From: JAHIVB01 sp964574705
GTDB taxonomy: Bacteria; Bacillota_I; Bacilli_A; Izemoplasmatales; Hujiaoplasmataceae
NCBI GenBank assembly: GCA_964574705.1
Contig: CAZNOO010000016.1
Coordinates: forward strand, 1-40,082
Direction of reading: 5' to 3'
DNA length: 40,082 bases
The notes beneath the pieces were generated by a model. The model did no database searches and was not told the origin of the DNA. It was given only the letters and a program-made list of their open reading frames with translations. A program made the position numbers and the translations under genes. Below, piece by piece: positions 17,265 to 25,470 of the stretch (positions are counted from its first letter, which is position 1; every line of letters starts with the position of its first letter).

Positions 17265-17828
17265 TTAAACCTCAATATCGTTGTAAAAAGTATAAATGGT
17301 CATCTCAACTCTTGCGGAACCGTCCGTATATAGCGTTGTGATAAAGGATGACACATAGTAAAGACGGTCTTGGTCGATTAAATTTTGATAGAATTCTAGT
17401 GCTAAATCACTTTGGTCCACTTCCATTGTCAGCGAGATTGAAACATAACGAATGGTTGAAGCCAGTTGGTGATCGAGTGGAGAGTTTACATCAAAGGAAT
17501 AATCCACTTCAAAGAGCGCTTCATCGCTAAGTCCAGTATAATACTTTAGAAACTGAAGTTCCTCTGTCAACTCAAATTCGCTAACTTCGGTTGGCAAGGC
17601 TTGGATCATTTCGCTGATTTGAAGATACTCGAGTGGGTCATTATTGCTTAAAGCCTCATCGATTGAAAGTGTTAGGTCCGTTTGTAAAGCGATTAACTGG
17701 TTGATTTTATTTTGTTGGAAGTTGACAATCAAGAGATACGCTGCGAGTTCGATAATCAGGATAACAAGAATTAATACAAAAATGTTTGTCTTTCGGATTT
17801 TTTTCCCGAACAAGTCATGTTTACGCAT
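17265..17828 (-). CDS. pilO: PilO-like type IV pilus alignment protein
   Basis: 187 residues. The ATG at 17828 overlaps the pilN stop by 8 bp (ATGCGTAA) and has GAGGTG upstream; six further in-frame codons upstream are not needed. A short cytoplasmic stretch (MRKHDLFGKKIRK) is followed by one transmembrane helix (~15-37), a helical stalk, and a small ferredoxin-like domain (YVSISLTMEVDQSDLALEFYQNLIDQDRLYYVSSF) that matches the PilO layout. With PilN and PilM it should form the inner-membrane alignment complex linking the assembly ATPase to the pilus. Similarity is structural more than by identity, so the call rests mainly on gene order pilM-pilN-pilO. Confidence 0.7.
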   Translation of the reverse strand: MRKHDLFGKKIRKTNIFVLILVILIIELAAYLLIVNFQQNKINQLIALQTDLTLSIDEALSNNDPLEYLQISEMIQALPTEVSEFELTEELQFLKYYTGLSDEALFEVDYSFDVNSPLDHQLASTIRYVSISLTMEVDQSDLALEFYQNLIDQDRLYYVSSFITTLYTDGSARVEMTIYTFYNDIEV

Positions 17829-18375
17829 AATTAAACGACACCTCAACTCTCGAGGAATTTAGATTCGTTCTAGAAGGCTGGGCGAGTATCCAGCGGGTTA
17901 AAGTCTCTTGGTTTTCAATCAAACCGTAGTCTTCATAGATTTGAAGGATAAACTCATTCAACTTTGCCTCAGTGTAATCATAAATCACGATTGTAATCGT
18001 CGAAGTCAATGAATCAACCTCATAACTTGAAATATTTACAAGTCCAACAGAAGAGTCAAAAATAGAAGTGATGTAAGTTTGAAGCGGAATTTGAAGGTCG
18101 GATAGATAAGTATAAGCATTGTTGTACAAAATTTCTTGTGTTGTAAATTCATCGAAAATGGATTGCTCCGCTTGTACAACATCAAGTTGGTTTGAAAGAT
18201 TTCGATTAATATTTTCAAGAGCGATGATGTCTTGTTGGTAAGTTACGAAAGGAATGTATCCAAATAGGGTTAAGGTTGCAATCAAAAATGAAACCAGAAA
18301 AAGTACTCTGGCCTGACGGTGACTCCGACTGGGCCTTTTGATTTCAAATTGAAAGTTAATCTCTTTTGCTTTCAT
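17821..18375 (-). CDS. pilN: PilN-like type IV pilus assembly protein
   Basis: 184 residues, AGGAGG before the ATG. The N-terminus is a short cytoplasmic tail containing EINFQFEIKRPSR, similar in position to the INLLP-type segment by which PilN binds PilM. One transmembrane helix (~23-45) follows, then a coiled coil (DIIALENINRNLSNQLDVVQAEQ) and a ferredoxin-like domain ending in a beta strand. It sits between pilM and pilO as in canonical clusters. Confidence 0.72.
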   Translation of the reverse strand: MKAKEINFQFEIKRPSRSHRQARVLFLVSFLIATLTLFGYIPFVTYQQDIIALENINRNLSNQLDVVQAEQSIFDEFTTQEILYNNAYTYLSDLQIPLQTYITSIFDSSVGLVNISSYEVDSLTSTITIVIYDYTEAKLNEFILQIYEDYGLIENQETLTRWILAQPSRTNLNSSRVEVSFNYA

Positions 18376-18418
18376 TTTATGAGTCCTCCTAAGTTGAGGT
18401 GTTTTTTCTGATTTGTCA

Positions 18419-19363
18419 TTATTCTTTTAAACTGGCTGCCAAAACCATAAAATTCCCTTTGTGACAAAGACTATCTTTGTACGATTTAATCAAACTAAAA
18501 TCAAAGAAAGAAGTATTAAAATCAGTTAATTTCTTATTTAATCCTTGTTTGGTTTGAGAGGGTTGTTGGCAGGAATTATAATCAAAGATTTCGATATGAT
18601 TAATTTTATGGGTTCCTTTGTGGATGTTGTATTGGTAATAATTGGCAATTCTTTCAATGTATTGTGCAACCATATCACTGAAATCAGAATCCTCTAAAAC
18701 TTCCAACATCGTAAAGACTGGAATCATTTGATCAAAAATGGCGATGGTCAAAGAATTGTGATAAATCGAAACGAACATCTCTCCAGTTGATTGAGGGATG
18801 AAATAATCTTCTTGTGCAGGAATGATTTTTTCGCCATGTTTTTGATAGTAGTAGAAGAGACGATACGTTGCCATATACGAATTATCGAATTCGATTTTGT
18901 ATGTACCAATGCTTTCAAACATATCCACATAATCTTCAATCAGGTTGCTGTCAGAAATACTGACGAGAACATTATAGAACTCTTCGTCTTCATCAATAAC
19001 GTAGTAATCGAACGTCGGAGAGTCGAATGGAAAATGAATCGAAGTTCCAAGTTGGGATTCAATGTAATCTCTCATGTCTTTGATTTTCAAAATCGATTTT
19101 TCAATTGCAATCTTTTTAAACAAAAGGTTTTCACCCGTTAAAACGATTCGAACCTTATCTCCCGAGAGGTGATGTTCTGTTTTAATCGATTTTAATATCT
19201 GTTGAATCTCTTTTGGACGCTTAATATAGCCTTTCTTAATGGCTTCGGGTTCAAAAGGAACAAAACCGATGACTTGTTCTGCATCATCAGATGGAACACC
19301 AATCGAATAACTAATGGCACCGGAGGAAAAGAATACGCTCCATAATGTATTGTTTTTAATCAT
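18419..19363 (-). CDS. pilM: PilM-like actin-fold pilus assembly protein
   Basis: 314 residues, soluble, AGGAGG eight bases before the ATG. The sequence follows the PilM pattern: an N-terminal phosphate-loop-like strand pair (SGAISYSIGVPS), KIKDMRDYIESQLGTSIHFPFDSPTFDYYVID, a second domain around FVSIYHNSLTIAIFDQ, and a C-terminal helix with ERIANYYQYN. PilM is a cytoplasmic FtsA/actin-like protein that binds the PilN tail and the ATPase. The prepilin peptidase gene ends one base upstream and pilN follows after 43 bp. Identity to classical PilM is low, but order and length agree. Confidence 0.75.
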   Translation of the reverse strand: MIKNNTLWSVFFSSGAISYSIGVPSDDAEQVIGFVPFEPEAIKKGYIKRPKEIQQILKSIKTEHHLSGDKVRIVLTGENLLFKKIAIEKSILKIKDMRDYIESQLGTSIHFPFDSPTFDYYVIDEDEEFYNVLVSISDSNLIEDYVDMFESIGTYKIEFDNSYMATYRLFYYYQKHGEKIIPAQEDYFIPQSTGEMFVSIYHNSLTIAIFDQMIPVFTMLEVLEDSDFSDMVAQYIERIANYYQYNIHKGTHKINHIEIFDYNSCQQPSQTKQGLNKKLTDFNTSFFDFSLIKSYKDSLCHKGNFMVLAASLKE

Positions 19364-19364
19364 A

Positions 19365-20120
19365 TCAATATCCTCCTAAAAGAGATAAATACCAAGTAAT
19401 CAAACTTTCGCCAAATAAGAAAGCTACTAAAACTCCAAGTGCGATAAAAGGAACAAAAGGAATTTCTCTGTTTTCTTTTTTAACTAAAGTGAGACCATAG
19501 ATTAGCCCAAAGAATGAAGCAAACAACAAGGATAGAAATCCTGATGTAATTGGGATGACAAAACCAATGAAAAAATAGAGTTTAATGTCACCGCCACCAA
19601 GAGCGTCTTTCTTGAAAATGAATTTTCCAAGTAAGGCTAATAGAAAAAGGGTGAGAAACAAGATGGCTCCAGACAACAGATACTCCCAAAATACTGAATC
19701 CAGAATGCGGATGAGTATGAGAGGGACGAGGCCAAGGATCCAAATTGAATCATATACAATCCGGTGTTTGATGTCAAGAATAGACGATATAAATAAGACC
19801 GAATAAGCTATGACAAGTACAAAGAATGTTGAAGTAAAAGAATAAGCAAGATAAGCGTATAAAAAGAACGCACCACCCATGATTTCAACAATCAAATGTT
19901 TTATAGGAATTGGCTTTTTGCAGAAATGACATTTTCCGAGATTAAACAGATATCCGAAGACTGGAAAAACATCGATTAACCTTAAAGAATGATGACAATG
20001 AGGGCATTCACTTTTTCCATTGATCGATAAATTATTAGGGATTCTAGTGGCTACGAGTTCATAAAAAGAAGTGAACAATGCGCCAGTTAAGAATAGGATG
20101 GAACCAATCACGATATTCAA
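19365..20120 (-). CDS. pilD: Type IV prepilin peptidase (A24 family)
   Basis: 251 residues from a TTG at 20120, which has AGGTGA five bases upstream. A GTG at 20129 lies inside that ribosome site and is less likely. The enzyme cleaves prepilins after the -1 residue and methylates the new N-terminus. Both catalytic aspartates are present: SILDIKHRIVYD (D116) and LGGGDIKLYF (D178). The two CxxC pairs of the methylase-type loop are intact (CPHC and CHFC at ~39-42 and ~64-67). About seven to eight transmembrane helices. First gene of a pilD-pilM-pilN-pilO operon with a very short leader from its own promoter. Confidence 0.92.
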   Translation of the reverse strand: MNIVIGSILFLTGALFTSFYELVATRIPNNLSINGKSECPHCHHSLRLIDVFPVFGYLFNLGKCHFCKKPIPIKHLIVEIMGGAFFLYAYLAYSFTSTFFVLVIAYSVLFISSILDIKHRIVYDSIWILGLVPLILIRILDSVFWEYLLSGAILFLTLFLLALLGKFIFKKDALGGGDIKLYFFIGFVIPITSGFLSLLFASFFGLIYGLTLVKKENREIPFVPFIALGVLVAFLFGESLITWYLSLLGGY

Positions 20121-20139
20121 ATGTATCACCTAATAAATC

Positions 20140-20168
20140 ATTATACACAAAAAGAAGAATTCATTCAA
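20140..20168 (-). promoter_or_regulatory. Promoter of pilD operon
   Basis: Minus strand TTGAAT (20168-20163), 17-bp spacer, TATAAT (20145-20140). The predicted start of transcription is only ~13 bases before the TTG start codon. Confidence 0.5.
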
Positions 20169-20225
20169 GACAGAATGAGGAAAAAGTCGAGATTTAAAGG
20201 ATATTTTAGCCTTCTTACTCAAAAC

Positions 20226-20260
20226 AAAAAGGCTTCATTCCAAAGAATAGAAGCCCTTGT
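20226..20260 (-). terminator. Terminator after the major pilin gene
   Basis: Minus strand GGCTTCTATTC pairs with GAATGAAGCC (one bulged T), followed by TTTTT. It separates the pilin gene from pilD, so the pilin can be expressed at its own level. Confidence 0.75.
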
Positions 20261-20276
20261 TTTAATATGTCAAATA

Positions 20277-20681
20277 TTAAGCTGGGTCACGAACAAAGAG
20301 TCCGTCGGCATTGAAAATAACATTGTAAGTGTCAATTACCATATCTTCGCCAGAATCAGTTGCCTCAACAGTCACTACTCCGCCATCAATTGAAAAAGTT
20401 ATATTTGTGATAGCAGGTACAGAAGAAATGGAATCTCCAATTACAGTTGTCAATTGTGCAGATGTAGTATATTCTGCAGTAACGCTTGGATTTTCTGTGG
20501 CATAGATTCTCAAAACCTCAATTACTGAATTTCCTGAAGCTGCTGCTGCATTTGCACGTTGTCTATCGATCATATTTCCAATGGTTGGAACTGCGATTGC
20601 AGCGATGATTGCCAAGATAACGATAACAGCCAATAATTCGACTAAAGTTACAGCTTTGTTGTTTCTTAATGTTCTTAACAT
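20277..20681 (-). CDS. Major type IV pilin with A|V processing site
   Basis: 134 residues, AAGGGGTGA before the ATG. The class III signal is short and basic (MLRTLRNNKA) and is followed by VTLVELLAVIVILAIIAAIAVP. The usual G|F at the cleavage site is replaced by A|V, while Glu at +5 is kept. The hydrophobic helix is followed by a small, Ala/Ser/Thr-rich globular part without Cys pairs (mature ~124 residues). It is probably the main pilus subunit, because it is the only short pilin in the ATPase/platform operon and has its own terminator. The 76-bp gap before it has a weak promoter candidate (TTGCAT, 17 bp, GAAAAT on the minus strand). Confidence 0.87.
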   Translation of the reverse strand: MLRTLRNNKAVTLVELLAVIVILAIIAAIAVPTIGNMIDRQRANAAAASGNSVIEVLRIYATENPSVTAEYTTSAQLTTVIGDSISSVPAITNITFSIDGGVVTVEATDSGEDMVIDTYNVIFNADGLFVRDPA

Positions 20682-20757
20682 AATTTCACCCCTTTTTATC
20701 TATTTTCTCACAATTTTGATAATAATGCAATAGTTTACATAATATATATTTAAATAA

Positions 20758-21978
20758 TTAAATTTGAGTTCCAAGTGATAACATAGGCATTATCAAGGCG
20801 AGCAACAGTGCTCCGACGATGGCATAAACGAACAATAGAAGGATGGGTTGTAACGCACCCTTGATTTTTTCGATTTTCAGATCTGAAACCTCATTGTAAT
20901 AGATGGACATGTTCTCAAGAAACACGGGAAGATTGCCTGATTTTTCTCCGGTTATAATCATATGTGACATGATGGGATCAATATAGTTGCTTTCCACAAA
21001 TGATTTGGAAAAAGGAAGTCCATCTTCGACATTCTTGATTGTTTCGACGATGACCGCATGGTAAACGTCATTTTTGATTAACGTTGAAGTCGTTTTCAAT
21101 GCTTGTAAGGAGTTGATTCCATTCTTAATCATCTGTCCGAGCGAGTTCGCAATCAATATTTGGTTATAAGTCGAGATAAGAGAACCAAAAATTGGAATCT
21201 TAATCGAGAATTTAGTCATCAATAAATGAAAACTCTTGATAAACTTCAAAGCTAAATAAAACGCCAAGATGAATCCAATCAGAATCAGAGCGAAACTCAG
21301 AATGTTTTCGGACAAATAAGTTCCGGTATCAATCAATATCTGAGTGATTCCTGGAAGTTGTGCATTTCCAAACGATGCGAACAAATCTTCCATGTTTGGA
21401 AAGACAAACACCATCATTCCGATTGCAATCGCAATCGTTGCTAGAAAGTAGATGATGGGCATCCGGACTGTTCCTTTAATCGAAGAAACCATCTTGAATT
21501 GTTTTTCAAAGAATTTTGCCATTTCAAGAATACTGGATGCCAGTTTTCCTGAAATCTCTCCAACTTCAACCATTCGAACGAGCAGAAGTGGAAAATCATT
21601 TGTGTGTTTCCCTAAAGCGTATGAAAATGTATAACCGTTGTATACATCTAGATAAACCTCAAAATAGAGTCTTCGTATCAGATGATTTTCCTGTTGCAAA
21701 GACAATAGTTCCAAGGAATCAAGTAGATTGATGTTTGAAGTCAGAAGTGCTCCAAGCTGTTTCAAAAAGAAAATAAGCTGTTTTCCTGACAAGACTTTTC
21801 CAAAGGTAATCTGACCCAGTTTGACGAAGACGTTGTTATGTTCAGAGACCTTATCGATAACATAATTTCTCGATTGAAGGTATTTGACGCAGAAAGCATA
21901 ACTGATGGCCTCAAGATGTCCTTTGATGACTTTGCCATCTTTGGTTTTCGCTGTGTATTTATAGGTATGAAGTTTCAA
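20758..21978 (-). CDS. pilC: Type IV pilus platform protein PilC/GspF
   Basis: 406 residues starting at a TTG behind AGGGGGGATT. Two copies of the T2SSF domain are visible: FLKQLGALLTSNINLLDSLELLSLQ, then ...LGQMIKNGINSLQALKTTSTLIKND. Membrane helices lie at ~170-190, ~220-240 and the C-terminus (ILLLFVYAIVGALLLALIMPML). An N-terminal YKYTAKTKDGKVIKGHLEA segment is typical. The protein sits in the membrane above the hexameric ATPase and feeds pilin subunits. It follows pilB by 11 bp. Confidence 0.93.
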   Translation of the reverse strand: MKLHTYKYTAKTKDGKVIKGHLEAISYAFCVKYLQSRNYVIDKVSEHNNVFVKLGQITFGKVLSGKQLIFFLKQLGALLTSNINLLDSLELLSLQQENHLIRRLYFEVYLDVYNGYTFSYALGKHTNDFPLLLVRMVEVGEISGKLASSILEMAKFFEKQFKMVSSIKGTVRMPIIYFLATIAIAIGMMVFVFPNMEDLFASFGNAQLPGITQILIDTGTYLSENILSFALILIGFILAFYLALKFIKSFHLLMTKFSIKIPIFGSLISTYNQILIANSLGQMIKNGINSLQALKTTSTLIKNDVYHAVIVETIKNVEDGLPFSKSFVESNYIDPIMSHMIITGEKSGNLPVFLENMSIYYNEVSDLKIEKIKGALQPILLLFVYAIVGALLLALIMPMLSLGTQI

Positions 21979-21989
21979 AAGAATCCCCC

Positions 21990-23639
21990 CTATTCATAAG
22001 CGACTTTCAAGACTTCTTCCAGGGAGGTAATTCCTTGGCTGACTTTTTCTAGACCCGATTCAATCAACGTTTTCATGCCTTGTTTTTTTGCTTCATCTTC
22101 CAAATCAAATATACTCTTTTTCTCATTGATTAACTGGCGCATCTGGTCGGTGATTTCCAAGATTTCAAAAATACCAACACGGCCGTTGTATCCTTTGTAA
22201 TTACAGGAAGGACATCCTTTGGCGCGATGAATGTGGTCAATTTTGACATTGTGCGTTTCAAAGAATTCTTTTTCTTTCGCAGTTGGTGTATCTTCTACGT
22301 TGCATTCTTCGCATAGTTTTCGAACAAGACGCTGAGAGATGACGCCGGTCAAAGAAGAAGAGATGAGGAAAGACTCAATATTCATGTCTTGGAGTCGTGT
22401 AATGGTTTTCACCGCATCATTCGTGTGAATCGTGCTCAATACCAAATGCCCGGTCAAAGACGCTCTTACGGCAATTTGAGCGGTTTCAACGTCTCTAATT
22501 TCACCTATCATGATGATGTTTGGATCTTGTCTTAATATCGAACGGAGCGCATTCGCAAAAGTCATGTCGACTTTAGGGTTCACTTGAACTTGGTTGACTC
22601 CTTCCGTTCTGATTTCAACGGGGTCTTCAACGGTGATGATATTGACGTCTGGACGATTTAGTTCATTGAGACAGGCATAGAGAGTCGTGGTTTTTCCGGA
22701 TCCAGTTGGACCGCTGACCAAAATGATTCCATTGGGATAAGAAATCATCTTTCTAAGTTTATGTTCTTCCACTCGTTCGAGACCTAAAGTGTCAATCCCT
22801 TTTTGGTTGGATGAAAGGTCTAGTATACGCATGACGATTTTTTCGCCCCTGACCGTTGGGAGGGTTGAAATTCTTAAATCGATGTTTCGATTGTTGATGA
22901 ATGTCATGATTCGACCATCTTGTGGAATTCTGGTTTCTGTGATGTCCATTCCAGACATGACTTTGATTCGACTCACAATCTGATTCAAAATGGATAATGG
23001 CAATTCCTTGACCGTGTCCAAGACACCGTCAACGCGATACCGAATCAGTAATTTGTCATCATGAGGATCGATATGAATGTCACTCGCATGTTGGAACACG
23101 GCTGAACCCAAAATCTGATTCACGAGTTGAACCATCGGCGTTTGTTCTTGCGTGCTTTCTTGAATGACTTCGTTTCCTGCAACAGAATCGATGCCAAGGG
23201 CTTCTAGTGTTCTTGAGAAACCATAGAACTTTTCGATTTCTCTTTCAATTTCACCAAACGTTGCCGAAAAGGCACGTGGTCTGTAACCAGTAATGATTCT
23301 TAGTTCCTCAAATACGCTGAAATTAAGAGGATCCGCCGTCGCAAAGAACAAGATGTCTCCATCTTTTTTCAAAGGAATGATTCTGTTTCTTCTACAAAAA
23401 TCTTCACTGACCATTGAAAATACGGTTTCATCGAAGATATATTTGTTGAGAGAAATTCTGCGAATCTTTGTGATTCTTTCCAGTGCTTTTAGAATTTGTC
23501 CTTCTGTTGTATATTTCAACCGAACCAGAGCTTCACCAAGAAGTTCATCGGTCTTTTTTTGTTGTAATGCGTCGTCTAACTGTTCTTTTGTGATAATGGC
23601 TTCGCTGATTAAGACTTCACCTATTTTTTGTAGTGCCAT
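21990..23639 (-). CDS. pilB: Type IV pilus assembly ATPase PilB/GspE
   Basis: 549 residues, AAGGGGGA before the ATG. An N-terminal T2SSE_N domain (~1-140) is followed by the ATPase: Walker A GPTGSGKT at 310-317, Asp box with TVEDPVE, Walker B IIMIGEIRD at 375-383, and His box STIHTNDA. A zinc-type tetracysteine motif follows (CEEC, then CPSC ~45 residues later), typical of extension ATPases rather than PilT. It should drive pilin polymerisation from the cytoplasm. A retraction ATPase is not in this window. Confidence 0.95.
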   Translation of the reverse strand: MALQKIGEVLISEAIITKEQLDDALQQKKTDELLGEALVRLKYTTEGQILKALERITKIRRISLNKYIFDETVFSMVSEDFCRRNRIIPLKKDGDILFFATADPLNFSVFEELRIITGYRPRAFSATFGEIEREIEKFYGFSRTLEALGIDSVAGNEVIQESTQEQTPMVQLVNQILGSAVFQHASDIHIDPHDDKLLIRYRVDGVLDTVKELPLSILNQIVSRIKVMSGMDITETRIPQDGRIMTFINNRNIDLRISTLPTVRGEKIVMRILDLSSNQKGIDTLGLERVEEHKLRKMISYPNGIILVSGPTGSGKTTTLYACLNELNRPDVNIITVEDPVEIRTEGVNQVQVNPKVDMTFANALRSILRQDPNIIMIGEIRDVETAQIAVRASLTGHLVLSTIHTNDAVKTITRLQDMNIESFLISSSLTGVISQRLVRKLCEECNVEDTPTAKEKEFFETHNVKIDHIHRAKGCPSCNYKGYNGRVGIFEILEITDQMRQLINEKKSIFDLEDEAKKQGMKTLIESGLEKVSQGITSLEEVLKVAYE

Positions 23640-23640
23640 G

Positions 23641-24834
23641 TTAATCCCCCTTCAAAACGATATTTTGCCTGATCATTTCCGTTGTGGGAGATGTGAACTC
23701 ATTCATCAGGAAAATCGTTTCAGTAACGTTCAAAGCATCCGTTATCGATTTTGTATACGTTTTGAGATATCCGTCAACTCCGATTTGATCCACAACCGTA
23801 TAAATCCAGGAATCCACGGTTTCTTCAACCAATACATTCAACGTTGTACCATCAAGGGTATCGTCTTCAATAATGATTGTTTCAAAGGGAAGAACCATTT
23901 CGTCTGAAATTTCTACTATGATTGTTTCAGAGTTCGGATATCCTTTCAATGTGAAAGCAATCGAAGAAGCACTATTCAACTCTAAAGTAACGAAATAGTC
24001 TAAAGGAAGATCATTAAAAAATTGGAAATCCAAATGATTCAGCCTCAAGATTCGAACATTTGATGCTTCATCAGCCCATGCAGGACTCACGGAATACTGA
24101 GATTTTGTGATGCCTGTAAAATAGGTATTTAGAATGACATGTTCAATTCCAGAAGCGACGATGCTGAGTTGCTCATTCGTTAATAAAGTATCGTTCAAGG
24201 CGTCTAGTAAAGAAAAGCGAGAAGAGGCCGGTATTGAAATCTCGGTCAGTGCATCTGTGATTGAAGTAGCGTCCGTTGGCGAAATATTATTGATCGTAAA
24301 AGTATCAATAATGCTTTCACTTGCTTCTACACTTAGATAATCAATGAGTTGATAATTTTTCAAGTAGTACATTTGTTTTAAGTCATCAATGACATCTGCA
24401 AAAAAGGCCTCAAAATCAAAAGCATCCATGAGTTCTTGAGGAAATCTTTCAGAAAGTTCTACCAACATAGCATCTTTACTATTTTGTGAAATGCCAAAAA
24501 CTGCATTGTTTTTTGAACCGATGGTCATCGAATCCAATGTTATGTTCAAATCAAAATCAAACCAGTAAAGAATATTGGAATAACTTTGGTTTTGATACGT
24601 CAGGGTGTATAAAGCATTAGACTCCCATTCGTTAATTCCATATGTGATTGAACTGGAATAATCATCCCCATTGTTGCTGCCGATGAAGATATTCCCAATG
24701 ACTGTATTGTCACCGCTAGAGTTTAAACGATAAGTCATCAAGGAATAAACCGAAAAAGACACTGACAAAACAACAAAGATCAGTGAGAGAATAAAGAGGG
24801 AGTATTTTTTGATAAAACCGCCTGAATTGTCCAT
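23641..24834 (-). CDS. Membrane-anchored protein with VanW-like fold, pilus operon
   Basis: 397 residues from the ATG at 24834, with AGGAGGTG upstream (a GTG three codons earlier overlaps that site). One transmembrane helix (~10-35) leaves a large extracellular part. It has no strong named motif. The order of elements resembles VanW proteins, however: SSRFSLLDALN (compare FSFNE), a helix LSIVASGIEHVILNTYFTGI in the place of the GICQVSTTLYNAA helix, LDFQFFNDLPLDYFVTLEL, and a short C-terminal beta segment with LPFETIIIEDDTL and GVDGYLKTYTKSI as in G5-type tails. The glycines and Cys of VanW are missing, so this is remote at best. It is the first gene of the pilB-pilC-pilin operon, one base before pilB, so a pilus role is likely. 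Confidence 0.5.
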   Translation of the reverse strand: MDNSGGFIKKYSLFILSLIFVVLSVSFSVYSLMTYRLNSSGDNTVIGNIFIGSNNGDDYSSSITYGINEWESNALYTLTYQNQSYSNILYWFDFDLNITLDSMTIGSKNNAVFGISQNSKDAMLVELSERFPQELMDAFDFEAFFADVIDDLKQMYYLKNYQLIDYLSVEASESIIDTFTINNISPTDATSITDALTEISIPASSRFSLLDALNDTLLTNEQLSIVASGIEHVILNTYFTGITKSQYSVSPAWADEASNVRILRLNHLDFQFFNDLPLDYFVTLELNSASSIAFTLKGYPNSETIIVEISDEMVLPFETIIIEDDTLDGTTLNVLVEETVDSWIYTVVDQIGVDGYLKTYTKSITDALNVTETIFLMNEFTSPTTEMIRQNIVLKGD

Positions 24835-24890
24835 AATATGCACCTCCTCTTCAATTTTATCATAGAATGGATGATAGTGCTATACGTTTC

Positions 24891-24896
24891 ATTATA
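24891..24896 (-). promoter_or_regulatory. Possible -10 of the leftward pilus operon
   Basis: TATAAT on the minus strand, 57 bases before the ATG at 24834. No convincing -35 is visible, which could mean an activator is needed. Confidence 0.35.
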
Positions 24897-24937
24897 TATA
24901 ATGATATTTTTATGTGATTCCAAGATTCACCCAAATA

Positions 24938-24950
24938 TGAGATAATCTCA
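24938..24950. promoter_or_regulatory. Perfect palindrome between divergent pilus operons
   Basis: TGAGATAATCTCA is a perfect 6+1+6 palindrome. A further half site (GAGATTA, 24958-24964) continues the pattern and pairs with TAATCTC (24943-24949). It lies upstream of both pilus promoters, a good position for a shared regulator. Confidence 0.4.
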
Positions 24951-24990
24951 GTAATTAGAGATTAGAATGACTTGAAATTCAATCATGCAA

Positions 24991-25019
24991 TTGCTTTTAG
25001 ATATCAAATATTGTAAAAT
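24991..25019 (+). promoter_or_regulatory. Promoter of the minor pilin operon
   Basis: TTGCTT (24991-24996), 17-bp spacer, TAAAAT (25014-25019). The ribosome site GGGAGGTGA begins 13 bases after the -10. Confidence 0.5.
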
Positions 25020-25044
25020 GGAACTGTATTCGGGAGGTGAGTTT

Positions 25045-25470
25045 ATGAACAAGCGAGGTTTTACAACTTTAGAAGCGATTGCTTCGATTTTTCTCATTTC
25101 CATCGTCTTGTTTGCTTCAGTCACCATTCTCGTCGACAACCGCGTTCAAGCAAGCGCTACAAATGACCGATTACTCGCATTTCAAATTGCCCAAAACATG
25201 GTTGATCAGATATCAAAAAACGTTACCTATATTGAAATGAACGCATGGATGAATGGTGAAATCGAAACGATAGATTCATCTAATTGCGTTGCCTTAGGTT
25301 CCCCCATCTCATGTACAATCTTCGATCAAATCGAGTATAGTGATTCGATTGAGATTATCATCTATCCACCAACTGCGGATGACCAGCTTTACCAGGTCAT
25401 CCATTATGACATTGTCATTCATTACAAAGATACTCGCTCCATTACTTTGGGAGGGATGATCTATGAATAA
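25045..25470 (+). CDS. Minor type IV prepilin (canonical G|F site)
   Basis: 141 residues from the ATG at 25045, directly behind GGGAGGTGA; an upstream in-frame extension from 24985 has no ribosome site. The prepilin signal is MNKRG followed by FTTLEAIASIFLISIVLFASVTILV, with the standard G|F cut and Glu at +5. The mature part is short (~136 residues) and has one Cys pair (SSNCVALGSPISC). This is the pattern of PilV/GspI-like minor pilins that prime the fibre or form its tip. It overlaps the next gene by 8 bp. Confidence 0.82.
   Translation: MNKRGFTTLEAIASIFLISIVLFASVTILVDNRVQASATNDRLLAFQIAQNMVDQISKNVTYIEMNAWMNGEIETIDSSNCVALGSPISCTIFDQIEYSDSIEIIIYPPTADDQLYQVIHYDIVIHYKDTRSITLGGMIYE

Noticed and set aside
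24985..25044. Upstream extension of the first minor pilin
   Set aside because: It contains the promoter and Shine-Dalgarno site, and would place 20 extra residues before a standard prepilin leader.
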